Source of the DNA: Bifidobacteriaceae bacterium UBA2724
GTDB lineage: Bacteria > Actinomycetota > Actinomycetes > Actinomycetales > Bifidobacteriaceae
DNA length: 57,938 bases
Reading direction: 5' to 3'
Assembly (NCBI GenBank): GCA_002353815.1
Contig: DEKK01000010.1
Span: 1 to 57,938 of the forward strand
A program made the translations under genes and the position numbers. Positions 43,264 to 52,221 of this stretch are shown here, one piece after another (position 1 is the first letter of the stretch; each line of letters begins with the position of its first letter). The notes under the pieces were generated by a model. The model made no database searches, was not told the DNA's origin, and saw only the letters and a list, made by a program, of their open reading frames with translations.

Positions 43264-44661
43264 ATGTCAAACACCGAAACCACAGCCGTGGATAAGGGTG
43301 AGAAAAGGGCGAGCTTCACCGGGCGCATCGGCTATGTGATGGCCGCCGCCGGTTCGGCAATCGGCCTGGGAAATATCTGGAGGTTCCCGTACCTCGCCGC
43401 GAAATACGGCGGCGCGGTGTTTCTGATCGTCTACCTGATCAGCGTGTACACCTTCGGCTACGTGCTCATCACGTCGGAAACCGTCATCGGCCGCAAGACC
43501 AAGAAAAGCCCGGTCGGTGCCTTCCGCCACTTCGGCAACACGAAGGCGCACAGCTTCGGCGGCTGGATTAACGCCATCATCCCCATGCTCATCGCCCCGT
43601 ATTACTCCGTCATCGGCGGCTGGGTGCTCTACTACATGTTCTCCTACATGCAGGGGCAGGTCAAGGAGCTGGGCGGAGACAATGCGTTCACGAACTTCAT
43701 CTCCAACGGCACGTCCGTGGAATTCTGGTTCCTTGTGTTCGCCGTCTGCACGATTGCCGTGATCTTCTTCGGCGTGCAGAACGGCGTGGAGCGCGTCTCC
43801 AAGGTGCTGCTGCCGGTTCTCGTTGTGCTGTCCGTCGTCGTGTGCATCTATTCGTGCACGCGCCCCGGCGCCGTCGAGGGCATCAGGTACTTCTTCATCC
43901 CGCAGATGCAGAACGTGTCGTGGATGACCTTCGTCACCGCCATCGGCCAGATGTTCTACTCGCTGTCCTGCGCCATGGGCATCCTCATCACGTATGGCTC
44001 GTACATGAAACGTGACGTGAGCATCGAGAAGTCCACCACGCAGGTCGAGTTCTTCGACACTCTCATCGCCGTGCTCGCCGGTCTTATGATCATTCCCGCC
44101 GTCTTCGCCTTCTATGGCAATGACGCGTCGCAGACGCTCAAGGCCGGCCCCTCGCTCATGTTCATCACCATGCCGAAGGTGTTCGGCAGCATGGGCTTCG
44201 GCATGGCCATCGGCATCGTGTTCTTCCTGCTCGTGTTCCTCGCCGCGCTCACCAGCTCCATCTCGCTGATGGAAAGCGCCGTCTCCACGTTCCAGGACGA
44301 GCTCGGCATGTCCCGTCCGATCGCCACGCTCACGTACGGCGGCATCTACATCGTGCTCGGCACACTCTCCAGCCTGGGATTCAACGTGCTTGGCAACGTC
44401 AAGCTGCTCGGCATGGACTTCCTCGACTTCTTCGACTTCATCACGAACTCCGTGATGATGCCGATCGCCGCCATCGCCATCTGCCTGCTGGTGCTGCGCT
44501 CCGTCACGCTCAAGGGCGTCGAGGACGAGGTGACGTACGATGGCGCGCCGTTCAAGCGCAAGAAGGTGTACAACTTCGTCGTCAAGTACGTGTGCATCGC
44601 GTTCCTCGTGATCATCCTCGTGAGCTCCGTGCTCAATGCCTTCGGCGTGATCCACATGTGA
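43264..44661 (+). CDS. sodium-dependent transporter, SNF (neurotransmitter:sodium symporter) family
   Basis: This 465-residue LeuT-fold transporter has about 11–12 helices. TM1 carries GSAIGLGNIWRFPYLAAKYGG, the sodium and substrate site of the family, and the later GQMFYSLSCAMGILITYGSY (TM6) is also conserved. Bacterial members import amino acids with sodium; the substrate is not readable here. GAGAAGAGAG precedes ATG 43264. A hairpin follows its stop. The long, repeat-bearing leader suggests regulated expression. Confidence 0.92.
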   Translation: MSNTETTAVDKGEKRASFTGRIGYVMAAAGSAIGLGNIWRFPYLAAKYGGAVFLIVYLISVYTFGYVLITSETVIGRKTKKSPVGAFRHFGNTKAHSFGGWINAIIPMLIAPYYSVIGGWVLYYMFSYMQGQVKELGGDNAFTNFISNGTSVEFWFLVFAVCTIAVIFFGVQNGVERVSKVLLPVLVVLSVVVCIYSCTRPGAVEGIRYFFIPQMQNVSWMTFVTAIGQMFYSLSCAMGILITYGSYMKRDVSIEKSTTQVEFFDTLIAVLAGLMIIPAVFAFYGNDASQTLKAGPSLMFITMPKVFGSMGFGMAIGIVFFLLVFLAALTSSISLMESAVSTFQDELGMSRPIATLTYGGIYIVLGTLSSLGFNVLGNVKLLGMDFLDFFDFITNSVMMPIAAIAICLLVLRSVTLKGVEDEVTYDGAPFKRKKVYNFVVKYVCIAFLVIILVSSVLNAFGVIHM

Positions 44662-44702
44662 CGTGACGCGCCGCGCGGGTGCCGCATGTCGCGTGCGTGT
44701 GC

Positions 44703-44745
44703 GAAGGGCGCCGTTCCCCGGGGAGGGGAGCGGCGCCCTTCGTCA
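44703..44745 (+). terminator. hairpin after the SNF symporter
   Basis: GAAGGGCGCCG (44703–44713) pairs with CGGCGCCCTTC (44731–44741), extended inside by TCCCC/GGGGA. No T-run follows, so it may rely on stem strength. Confidence 0.65.
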
Positions 44746-44907
44746 TGAGTGGTGTAGCGGGTGTTGTGGCGTGTCTGTCATCCGGGGTGTCTGGCGTTGA
44801 GGCGTGGCGTGCATCATCCGGAGGCGCATGCCGGCGCTGTGCGTCCGTGACATGCGGCGTGCCTCGGCGCGGCAGTCGCACCGAGGCACGAAAAGGTTGG
44901 CGCGCAT

Positions 44908-44937
44908 ACAAAAAGCCCCGCGTGGGCGGGGCTTTCC
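44908..44937 (-). terminator. terminator of rpsT
   Basis: AAAGCCCCGC (44912–44921) pairs perfectly with GCGGGGCTTT (44926–44935). On the minus strand the stem is followed by TTTTTG, directly beyond the rpsT stop. Confidence 0.9.
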
Positions 44938-44970
44938 ATTTCTTCGCTATCGGTCTGCGACAGCCGAAGG

Positions 44971-45231
44971 TCAGAGCTCGTTGATGGCCAGGGCCAGGGC
45001 GGACTTGCGGTTCGACGCCTGGTTCTTGTGGATGAAGCCACGGCCGGCGGCCTTGTCGAGCTTCTGCGACGCGACGGCGTAGGCGGCCTGTGCTGCGTCC
45101 TTGTCGCCTGCGGCGATGGCTTCGCGCGTCTTGCGGACGGCGGTCTTCAGCTCGGACTTGACGGCGACGTTGCGCTTGTGCGCCTTCTCGTTGGTGAGAA
45201 CGCGCTTCTTCTGGGACTTAATGTTTGCCAA
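44971..45231 (-). CDS. rpsT: 30S ribosomal protein S20
   Basis: This 86-residue protein is bS20, with the typical start ANIKSQKKRVLTNEKAHKRN and end SNRKSALALAINEL. The start codon is TTG (complement of 45229–45231), 5 bases after AAGGAA; no ATG is available in frame nearby. E. coli rpsT also uses a UUG start, which there serves autoregulation. A TATTAT -10 box lies on the minus strand at about 45283–45288. The gene is monocistronic. Confidence 0.96.
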   Translation of the reverse strand: MANIKSQKKRVLTNEKAHKRNVAVKSELKTAVRKTREAIAAGDKDAAQAAYAVASQKLDKAAGRGFIHKNQASNRKSALALAINEL

Positions 45232-45301
45232 TGTAGTTCCTTTTGACGTGTTTACTGTTGTTCAACGGCCATACAAGCGGACATAATACCATAACCTACG
45301 C

Positions 45302-45307
45302 TACTAT
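45302..45307 (+). promoter_or_regulatory. -10 box TACTAT, divergent from rpsT
   Basis: TACTAT at 45302–45307 points to the TRIC gene and leaves a leader of about 155 bases. The rpsT -10 box lies only about 14 bases away on the other strand, so the two promoters are back to back. Confidence 0.45.
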
Positions 45308-45470
45308 TGAGGGGATATTGCGAAAAAGTCGGCGGATTCGCCCCGGGCAGCGTGCTTCCGCGCGCTTCGTCGCGCACCCCGCGCCGACGGCAATCGGCGG
45401 CGAACGATCGCCGTGGCCAGCGCCCCGTGCCGTACCAAGCCCGTGTGCGGGCGATAACGCGGAGGTTGCG

Positions 45471-46367
45471 ATGGCAGCGACACAGGTGACATTGGAAAGC
45501 AATGCGTTTTTCTATGGCATTGAGTACTTGGCGGTGTTCTGTTGCGGCTTGCTCGGCGGTCTTGCCGCCGTGCGCAAGCATTATGACCTCTTCGCCATCC
45601 TTCTGACCGCGTGGGTGACCTCGTTGGGCGGCGGTCTCGTCCGCGACGTCATCCTGGGGGCGCGGCCTCCCGTAGGGATATCCGACAAAGGCATGGTGAT
45701 CACTGCCCTTGCCGCCGGGCTGATCGTGGCGGTCATGCATCCGGAAGTGGACCGCATGCACTGGTCGATGATCGTCCTTGATGCGCTGGCGCTGGGCCTG
45801 TTCGCCGTCAACGGCACGCAGAAGGCCCTCATGTATGGCACCAGCGGCATGGCTGCCGTCTTTCTGGGCATGTTCACCGCCCTCGCCGGCGGATTGATCA
45901 GGGACGTGCTGCTCAACGAGGTGCCGACGGTGGTGCGAGACCGCCACTGGTATGCGTTCCCCTCGTTCGTCGGCAGTGTCCTTACCGTTGTCAGCAGCCG
46001 CGCCCGAGCCAATGGCCTGGTGAGCCCGCGGGGAGAGATCGTCGTCGACGTGGCGATCGTCATCCTGGTGGTGGTGATGCGCGTCCTGTCGGTGCGCTTC
46101 GACATCACCCTTCCGGGCGCGATGCCCCGGCGGGAGGCCCTGCACATGCCCGAGCATTCCCGCACGGGTCGCGGAACGCATGCTTCCTCGCGTTCCCAGC
46201 AAGGCGAACCTGCGCACGGCGAATCTGTGCAAGGAGTGGCCGCACAGGGGGAATCCGCACAAGGAGAGCGGCTGCAAGGGGAGCCGCTGCAACCTTCGCA
46301 GCCTGCGCGCGAGGCTGCGCCTGCGCGCGAAAGCTCAAGCCCGCATGATGTCGGCGAACGGACGTAA
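45471..46367 (+). CDS. trimeric intracellular cation channel family protein (UPF0126/TRIC)
   Basis: This 298-residue membrane protein has two repeats of a three-helix TRIC unit with a seventh helix. The repeats carry GGLVRDVILGARPP and GGLIRDVLLNEVPTV. Bacterial TRIC homologues form homotrimeric monovalent cation (K+) channels; glycine export has been suggested for some. The last 70 residues are hydrophilic and made of degenerate short repeats around QGES/QGEP, unusual for the family. GGAGG precedes ATG 45471. The helicase fusion begins 95 bases later. Confidence 0.87.
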   Translation: MAATQVTLESNAFFYGIEYLAVFCCGLLGGLAAVRKHYDLFAILLTAWVTSLGGGLVRDVILGARPPVGISDKGMVITALAAGLIVAVMHPEVDRMHWSMIVLDALALGLFAVNGTQKALMYGTSGMAAVFLGMFTALAGGLIRDVLLNEVPTVVRDRHWYAFPSFVGSVLTVVSSRARANGLVSPRGEIVVDVAIVILVVVMRVLSVRFDITLPGAMPRREALHMPEHSRTGRGTHASSRSQQGEPAHGESVQGVAAQGESAQGERLQGEPLQPSQPAREAAPARESSSPHDVGERT

Positions 46368-46461
46368 GATGGCGGAAACCCGCGGACGATGAAGCCGGGC
46401 GGCTTATGCGCAGCCGACTCGTGGGTGCACGTGTCGAAGGCGATGCCGGAGAGGATGAGTA

Positions 46462-49400
46462 ATGTCAGGGGCTTCCACGCTGGTCTATGTCGATACCGAA
46501 AACACTCGCGCCGCGCAGGATGCCAGAGCCGATCGGTCCGACTCCAACGCCAGCGACATGCGCAAACCATCAGCTCCCGCCCCGTCCTCGGCAGGCGAGA
46601 AGGCTTCGGTTCCGGGGAAGCTCTGTGACATCGGTGCATTGCGCACCGGCTCCGACGCGGTGGAATACCTGACGGCACGATTCGCCCAGCAGCAGGAGCC
46701 TCCCACTCAGGCGCAGCATGCAACGCAGAGGATGGGTCGTTTCTTTGGATTCCTGCATCGTCGCACGCCGCATGTGCCGTCACGTCTCGCACAGTTCCAT
46801 GCGCCCGACCGGAAGGCGTTCAGGCATTTCATCCATGGGGCGTCGTGGGCGGTGGGCCACAATCTCGTGGATTTCGACATGGCCGCCATCGGCGACGATC
46901 TGACCGCCGCCGGCATTCGCGAATGCATCGACACACTGCCCCTGTCCGCGCTGCTGTATCCAAGCAAAGCCAGCCATGCCTTGGGCAAACCGGAGAAAAT
47001 AAGCGACGATGCGCTCAACGATCCGCTGACGGATGCCTATAAATGCCGCGATCTGTTTTTGCAAGAGATTCAGGAATATGCGTCGCTGGACGAGACGATG
47101 CGGATGGTGTATGCGCTGCTGTTGCAACACCACCCGTATTTTCGCGGATGGTACGCCCTGTTGCGTCAGGCGGGCGAGGCGTGCGCCATCGAAGCGTGGA
47201 ACGCCCCGAGGCGTGGCGCGCCCGAGGTTTCCGCTCGCGGCGGTGCAGCGCATGCCGCACAGGAAGCGCGCCATGGCGCCCGCGCGCAATCGGCTGCCGT
47301 CGGCGACGCGCCTGTCGATCCGCAAGCCGTGAGCGACGGCGTGAAGCTGCTGCCGGACGTGGCGAACCTCGCCGCTCAGGCGATGGAGGAGGAGATCGCG
47401 GCACTGCCAGATCCCTGCCTGTGCGAATCGGCCGATCTTGCCCGGCTGGCGATGGACCGGCCGGTGGAGCTTGCCTATGCGCTCGCCTACGCGCTGGCGC
47501 CGGTGGACACGCGCCATATCAGCGAGTGGGCCCTTCGCCGTTTCCCGGGAATTACCGGCGTGCTGGATGCGTTGTGCCGCACGCGCTGCTCGTCGCCATC
47601 GTGCAGGTATTGCACCACCATGCTCGACGCTACCGTGCAATTGCGCCGTGTCTTCGGCTTCGAATCCTTCCGCACATGGCAGGGGCAGGACCTGCAGCGG
47701 CAGGCCGTGCAAGCGGCGATCGACGGGGAGTCCATCATGGCGGTTTTCCCCACCGGCGGCGGAAAATCCTTGACATTCCAGCTGCCGGCGATCATCGACG
47801 GGCAGAGAGTGGACGGGCTGACCATCGTCATCTCGCCCTTGCAATCCTTGATGGTCGACCAGGTTGCGTCGCTGGAACGGCGTGGCATCACCGCAGCCGC
47901 GACCATCAACGGCACGCTTGACCCCGTGCAGCGCACCAACCAGATCGAACGGGTCCGAAGTGGCATCGCCTCCCTGTTGTACATCGCGCCGGAATCCTTG
48001 CGGTCGCCAACGATTCAGCGGCTGGTGCAATCACGGAACGTCACGCGCATCGTCGTCGACGAGGCGCACTGTTTCTCCGCCTGGGGCCAGGACTTCCGCG
48101 TGGATTACTGGTACATCGGTGAATTCATCAGGCAGCTTGAATCACACGTGGGGCGGAGCATACCCGTGTCTTGTTTCACCGCCACCGCCAAGCAGCAGGT
48201 CATCGCCGACATCCGCACTTATTTTCACGACCAGACGGGCAGGGACCTGCGGCTGTTCGCCACAACCGCGCAACGGCGCAACCTGCACTATCGGGTCATC
48301 CCCGTTGACGCCGACGACGAGCACCGCTACCGGGTCTTGCGCGAGCTCATCGAAAAGAAGGATCCCTGCCCGCCGACCATCGTCTTCGTCGCCAAGCGCC
48401 GCCAGACCACGGAACTTGCCCGAAGGCTCAGCCGCGACGGAATCCCGGCATGCGCATTCCACGGAGACATGTCCGTCGTTGAGAAAATGACCAGCCAGGA
48501 GGCTTTCCTCAGCGGCCGCGTCAACGTGATGGTCGCCACCAAGGCGTTCGGCATGGGGATCGACAAGTCGGATGTGCAGCAGGTCATCCACTACACGATC
48601 TCCGAATCCTTGGAGGACTACGTCCAGGAATCCGGCAGGGCGGGACGGGATGAGCGGCTTGACGCCGATTGCATCATCCTGTACAACGCGCGTGACCTGG
48701 ACGTGCACTTCCAGATGCTCAACCAAAGCCGCATCACCATCAACCAGATTCAGCAGGTATGGCAGGCCATCAAGTACCTGAGCGACAGCCGCCATCACGG
48801 GCGCATGTCCTTCACCGCCAGCGCCTTGGAGATCGCCCGCGAAGCCGGGTGGAGCAACACGTCCTACGATGTGGAGACGCGCGTGCGGGCGGCGCTCATG
48901 TCACTGGAGCAATCCGGGTACATCACACGCGGCATCAACGCATCCCGCGTCTTCGCCGACAGCCTTGCCGTCGACGACATCCCGTCCGCGCGCAGCATCC
49001 TCGAAAAGCCAAACAGCGGCATGGACCCCGAGCGGATCGAGGAATGCGTGCGCATACTCTCCCGTCTGCTCTCCAGCAAGCACACGGGCCAGGGCATGCA
49101 GGGGGAGGCCGAAAGCCGAGTGGACTACCTCGCCGATTGCCTCGCCTTGCCCAAGGGACGGGTGCGTGACGACATCGACGAGATGAAACGCCTCAAGATC
49201 TTGCGAAACGACACCGACATGCACGCCTACGTGCGACGAGGCAAGGCGTCGGGGCATTCGCGCCGAGGCACGCTGGGCGAGATGAACGCCTTGGAGACAT
49301 TCCTCGTGGGCTTCCTCGTGCACCACGCGCACGACGGTCAGTCAGTGGAATACAAGGAGGCCAACGAGGCTGCGCTGGAAGCGGGAATCGCCACCAGCAG

Positions 49401-52023
49401 CGTTCCGAAGGTGAAGTCCATCGTCGCTTCGTGGATCGACGCGCGCTACATCCGCAAGCCCGCGCATCCCAACGCATCCTCCATCGACATCACGTTCGCC
49501 GACGGCATCGACGGGAAGACGTTCGCCCAACGCATCTCGGAACGTCAACGCCACGCCCGGATCATCGACGATTATGTGACCGGCCTGGCCCATACGCAGC
49601 TCGCCCAGATGCGTTCCCGCGGCGAAAACGCGGGGGAGCGCATCGACGTCGTGTTCTCTTTGGTCGATTTGCAGCGTTGCTGCGCCGCCGATGATGCGAC
49701 GGATGGGGACACGTCCGACCTTAGCCCGCACCTTGGGGGATTCGGACTTACGCCCGTCTCGGAGCCTGCCGCCGGCGCATCCGACGCCACGACCGCCCCA
49801 TCCGTGAACCTGACGGACGTGCGGCGCGCGGTGCTGTATTTGGAAAGGACAGGGGAGCTGGACATCGAAGGCGGCTTCCTGGTCATCTACAACGGTATGC
49901 GCATCACCCGCGTCGAAACGGACAACCGGCGCCGTTACCGCAAAGAAGACTACGCGCAGCTCGATGCCTATTACCGCAACAGGATCGAGCAGATTCACTT
50001 GGTCGGCCGCTTCGCCTCGATGATGGTCGACGACCACGACCGGGCGATGCGCTTCGCCGCGGATTACTTCGCCATGGATCACGACACGTTCCTTGACACA
50101 TACATCAGCAAAAGCGACCGTGCCGGACTGTCGCTGGGCATGACCAAACAACGGTACGACCTTCTGTTCGCCGGCCTCAACGAGGAACAGCGCCGCGTCA
50201 TCGACGACGCCACGCATCGGGTGATCGTGGTCGCCGCAGGGCCGGGAAGCGGCAAGACGATGACCCTCGTGCACAAGCTGGCAAGCCTGGTGCTGCTGGA
50301 AGACACCAAGCCCGAGCAGCTGCTCATGCTCACCTTCTCGCACGCCGCCGCCATGGAATTCGCCCACCGCCTGCACGACCTCATCGGCGACATGTCGTAT
50401 TACGTCGGCATACGCACCTTCCACGCGTTTGCATTCGACGTGGCAGGACGCGTCGGCAACCTCGAGCAGGCAGACACCATCGAACGGCAGGCGGCGGCGC
50501 TGCTCAACGACCCGGACGCCGGCATCGATGAATCGGTGTGCACGAAAACCTGTCTCGTCATCGACGAAGCCCAGGACATGTCAGCCGACGAATACGAACT
50601 GGTCGCCGCGATGATGCGCCGCAACACGGACATGCGTGTCATCGCAGTCGGCGACGACGACCAAGCCATCATGGGATTCCGTGGGGCCGACAGCGCCTAC
50701 ATGGCGAAGCTTGCCTCCGTCGCCAACGCCCCCGATGAGCCCGCTCCTTCCGCCGTTGCCGGGCAGCCGGGCGGTGCCGTGCCTGAAAACGCGGCGCTCG
50801 CCGATGATGCCACCATCATCGAGTTATCTGTGAATTATCGCAGCGACGCATCCATCGTCGAGGCGGCCAATGCGCTCCTCACGCTCAAACCCCACGGTCT
50901 GAAGACGACACGCTGCCAAGCCCACAGCCGCGAACAGGGCAGCGTGGAGCATGTCGTCCTCGACCATCCGAGCATCATGTCGCTCATCGAACGGGTCGAT
51001 GAGCGCTGGCACGCCACCCACGCGCAGGATGAACACGTGACTGAAAGCTCTGGCACGGCGGGCGGGGGAAGCATCGCCGTGCTCGTTCCCACCAATGAGG
51101 ATGTCGCCACGGTCTACTGCGAGCTGCAGCATCGCGGCGTTCCCGTGACGTTCATCGACGACCGTGCTGGCTTCCGCGCCGAGATGCTCGAGGAATGCGC
51201 CGTCTTCCTCGAATCCTTGGACGATGACATGGTGATCCCCGCCGGGCATTATCGCGAGGCTCTTGATCGACTGCGCGCACGTTTCTCCCGCAGCATCGTC
51301 GTCGAAGACGTAACCGGTGCGTTGCAACGCTACGCCGACAGCGTCGGAACCATCTATCGGTCCGACTTGGAAGAGATGCTGGCGAACACCACGGTGGCGG
51401 AACTGATACAGCCGGAAGGCTCGGACGTCATCGTGTCGACCTACCACAAGGCCAAGGGACGGCAGTTCGACACCGTCTACTGCCAGGTGACCGAACGATT
51501 CACGCCCGCCGACATCCAGGCCGTGAACCTTCTGTATGTGGGGATGACGCGCGCCCGCCATTCGCTGGTATTGTGTGATTCCTCGGCAATGCTGCATGAC
51601 CTTGACGAGCCGTTCGCGAAGGCCGGGGTGCGTGTGACGCGCGACTCGCGTGACTACGGGGAGCCGCGGAACGTGATGCTGGCATGCTCGCTGCGCGATG
51701 TCAGGCTCGGTGACGTGGAGAATGCCGCGGCGCAGCGGGCGATTGGCGGGCTGCAGGCGGGCGACGCGCTCCACGGGCGCATCGATTCGCGGGACGGAGG
51801 CGGGTCGCTGCGGTTCGTGTTGGACTGCGGCGACGGTACGCACGCCATGGTCCGGCCGTCGCGAAGCATGAACGAGAAGATCGACAGATGCGTGTGCAGG
51901 CGCGGAGGGACGGGCAGATACCATGTGCTCAAGGCGGACGTGGGTTACGTGGTGCGCTGGTATGACAACAAGACCGACAGGGAGTGGAAGGTCGCCCTCC
52001 CGCGTTTGATTCTAGGCCGGTAG
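46462..52023 (+). CDS. three-part protein: DnaQ-like exonuclease, RecQ-type SF2 helicase and UvrD-type SF1 helicase
   Basis: This is a single 1,853-residue reading frame. Residues about 5–200 resemble a DEDD exonuclease: VDTE (D11, E13), GHNLVDFD (D139) and NDPLTDA (D191), with Asn186 where DEDDh enzymes have His. A C-x3-C-x4-C-x2-C cluster (372–384) precedes the RecQ-like core, with FPTGGGKS (429–436), DEAHCFSAWGQDFR (533–547) and SGRAGRDE (724–731). The UvrD/Rep core follows, with AGPGSGKT (1259–1266), DEAQD (1368–1372), VGDDDQAIMGFRGAD, YHKAKGRQFD and GMTRAR (1694–1699). All NTPase motifs look intact. GGAGAGG lies 7 bases before the ATG. DNA repair or genome defence is an inference; no partner gene adjoins it. 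Confidence 0.88.
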   Translation: MSGASTLVYVDTENTRAAQDARADRSDSNASDMRKPSAPAPSSAGEKASVPGKLCDIGALRTGSDAVEYLTARFAQQQEPPTQAQHATQRMGRFFGFLHRRTPHVPSRLAQFHAPDRKAFRHFIHGASWAVGHNLVDFDMAAIGDDLTAAGIRECIDTLPLSALLYPSKASHALGKPEKISDDALNDPLTDAYKCRDLFLQEIQEYASLDETMRMVYALLLQHHPYFRGWYALLRQAGEACAIEAWNAPRRGAPEVSARGGAAHAAQEARHGARAQSAAVGDAPVDPQAVSDGVKLLPDVANLAAQAMEEEIAALPDPCLCESADLARLAMDRPVELAYALAYALAPVDTRHISEWALRRFPGITGVLDALCRTRCSSPSCRYCTTMLDATVQLRRVFGFESFRTWQGQDLQRQAVQAAIDGESIMAVFPTGGGKSLTFQLPAIIDGQRVDGLTIVISPLQSLMVDQVASLERRGITAAATINGTLDPVQRTNQIERVRSGIASLLYIAPESLRSPTIQRLVQSRNVTRIVVDEAHCFSAWGQDFRVDYWYIGEFIRQLESHVGRSIPVSCFTATAKQQVIADIRTYFHDQTGRDLRLFATTAQRRNLHYRVIPVDADDEHRYRVLRELIEKKDPCPPTIVFVAKRRQTTELARRLSRDGIPACAFHGDMSVVEKMTSQEAFLSGRVNVMVATKAFGMGIDKSDVQQVIHYTISESLEDYVQESGRAGRDERLDADCIILYNARDLDVHFQMLNQSRITINQIQQVWQAIKYLSDSRHHGRMSFTASALEIAREAGWSNTSYDVETRVRAALMSLEQSGYITRGINASRVFADSLAVDDIPSARSILEKPNSGMDPERIEECVRILSRLLSSKHTGQGMQGEAESRVDYLADCLALPKGRVRDDIDEMKRLKILRNDTDMHAYVRRGKASGHSRRGTLGEMNALETFLVGFLVHHAHDGQSVEYKEANEAALEAGIATSSVPKVKSIVASWIDARYIRKPAHPNASSIDITFADGIDGKTFAQRISERQRHARIIDDYVTGLAHTQLAQMRSRGENAGERIDVVFSLVDLQRCCAADDATDGDTSDLSPHLGGFGLTPVSEPAAGASDATTAPSVNLTDVRRAVLYLERTGELDIEGGFLVIYNGMRITRVETDNRRRYRKEDYAQLDAYYRNRIEQIHLVGRFASMMVDDHDRAMRFAADYFAMDHDTFLDTYISKSDRAGLSLGMTKQRYDLLFAGLNEEQRRVIDDATHRVIVVAAGPGSGKTMTLVHKLASLVLLEDTKPEQLLMLTFSHAAAMEFAHRLHDLIGDMSYYVGIRTFHAFAFDVAGRVGNLEQADTIERQAAALLNDPDAGIDESVCTKTCLVIDEAQDMSADEYELVAAMMRRNTDMRVIAVGDDDQAIMGFRGADSAYMAKLASVANAPDEPAPSAVAGQPGGAVPENAALADDATIIELSVNYRSDASIVEAANALLTLKPHGLKTTRCQAHSREQGSVEHVVLDHPSIMSLIERVDERWHATHAQDEHVTESSGTAGGGSIAVLVPTNEDVATVYCELQHRGVPVTFIDDRAGFRAEMLEECAVFLESLDDDMVIPAGHYREALDRLRARFSRSIVVEDVTGALQRYADSVGTIYRSDLEEMLANTTVAELIQPEGSDVIVSTYHKAKGRQFDTVYCQVTERFTPADIQAVNLLYVGMTRARHSLVLCDSSAMLHDLDEPFAKAGVRVTRDSRDYGEPRNVMLACSLRDVRLGDVENAAAQRAIGGLQAGDALHGRIDSRDGGGSLRFVLDCGDGTHAMVRPSRSMNEKIDRCVCRRGGTGRYHVLKADVGYVVRWYDNKTDREWKVALPRLILGR

Positions 52024-52221
52024 CCTGCCGGGGATTGGCGGAAGGCGGGTGTGTGACGGTAGTTTGGCGGCGGTTGCGCAACGCGCTTCCGCCGTTGCCC
52101 GCCCAAGCCGTTAGACTGGAACAATTGGACATGCCCGCCGCACGCAACCGACGGGCGAGGACGTATGTGTGGACGCCGGTATCCGTCTTCCGGCGGTCGT
52201 GGACAAGGAGAACGCTCAGTG

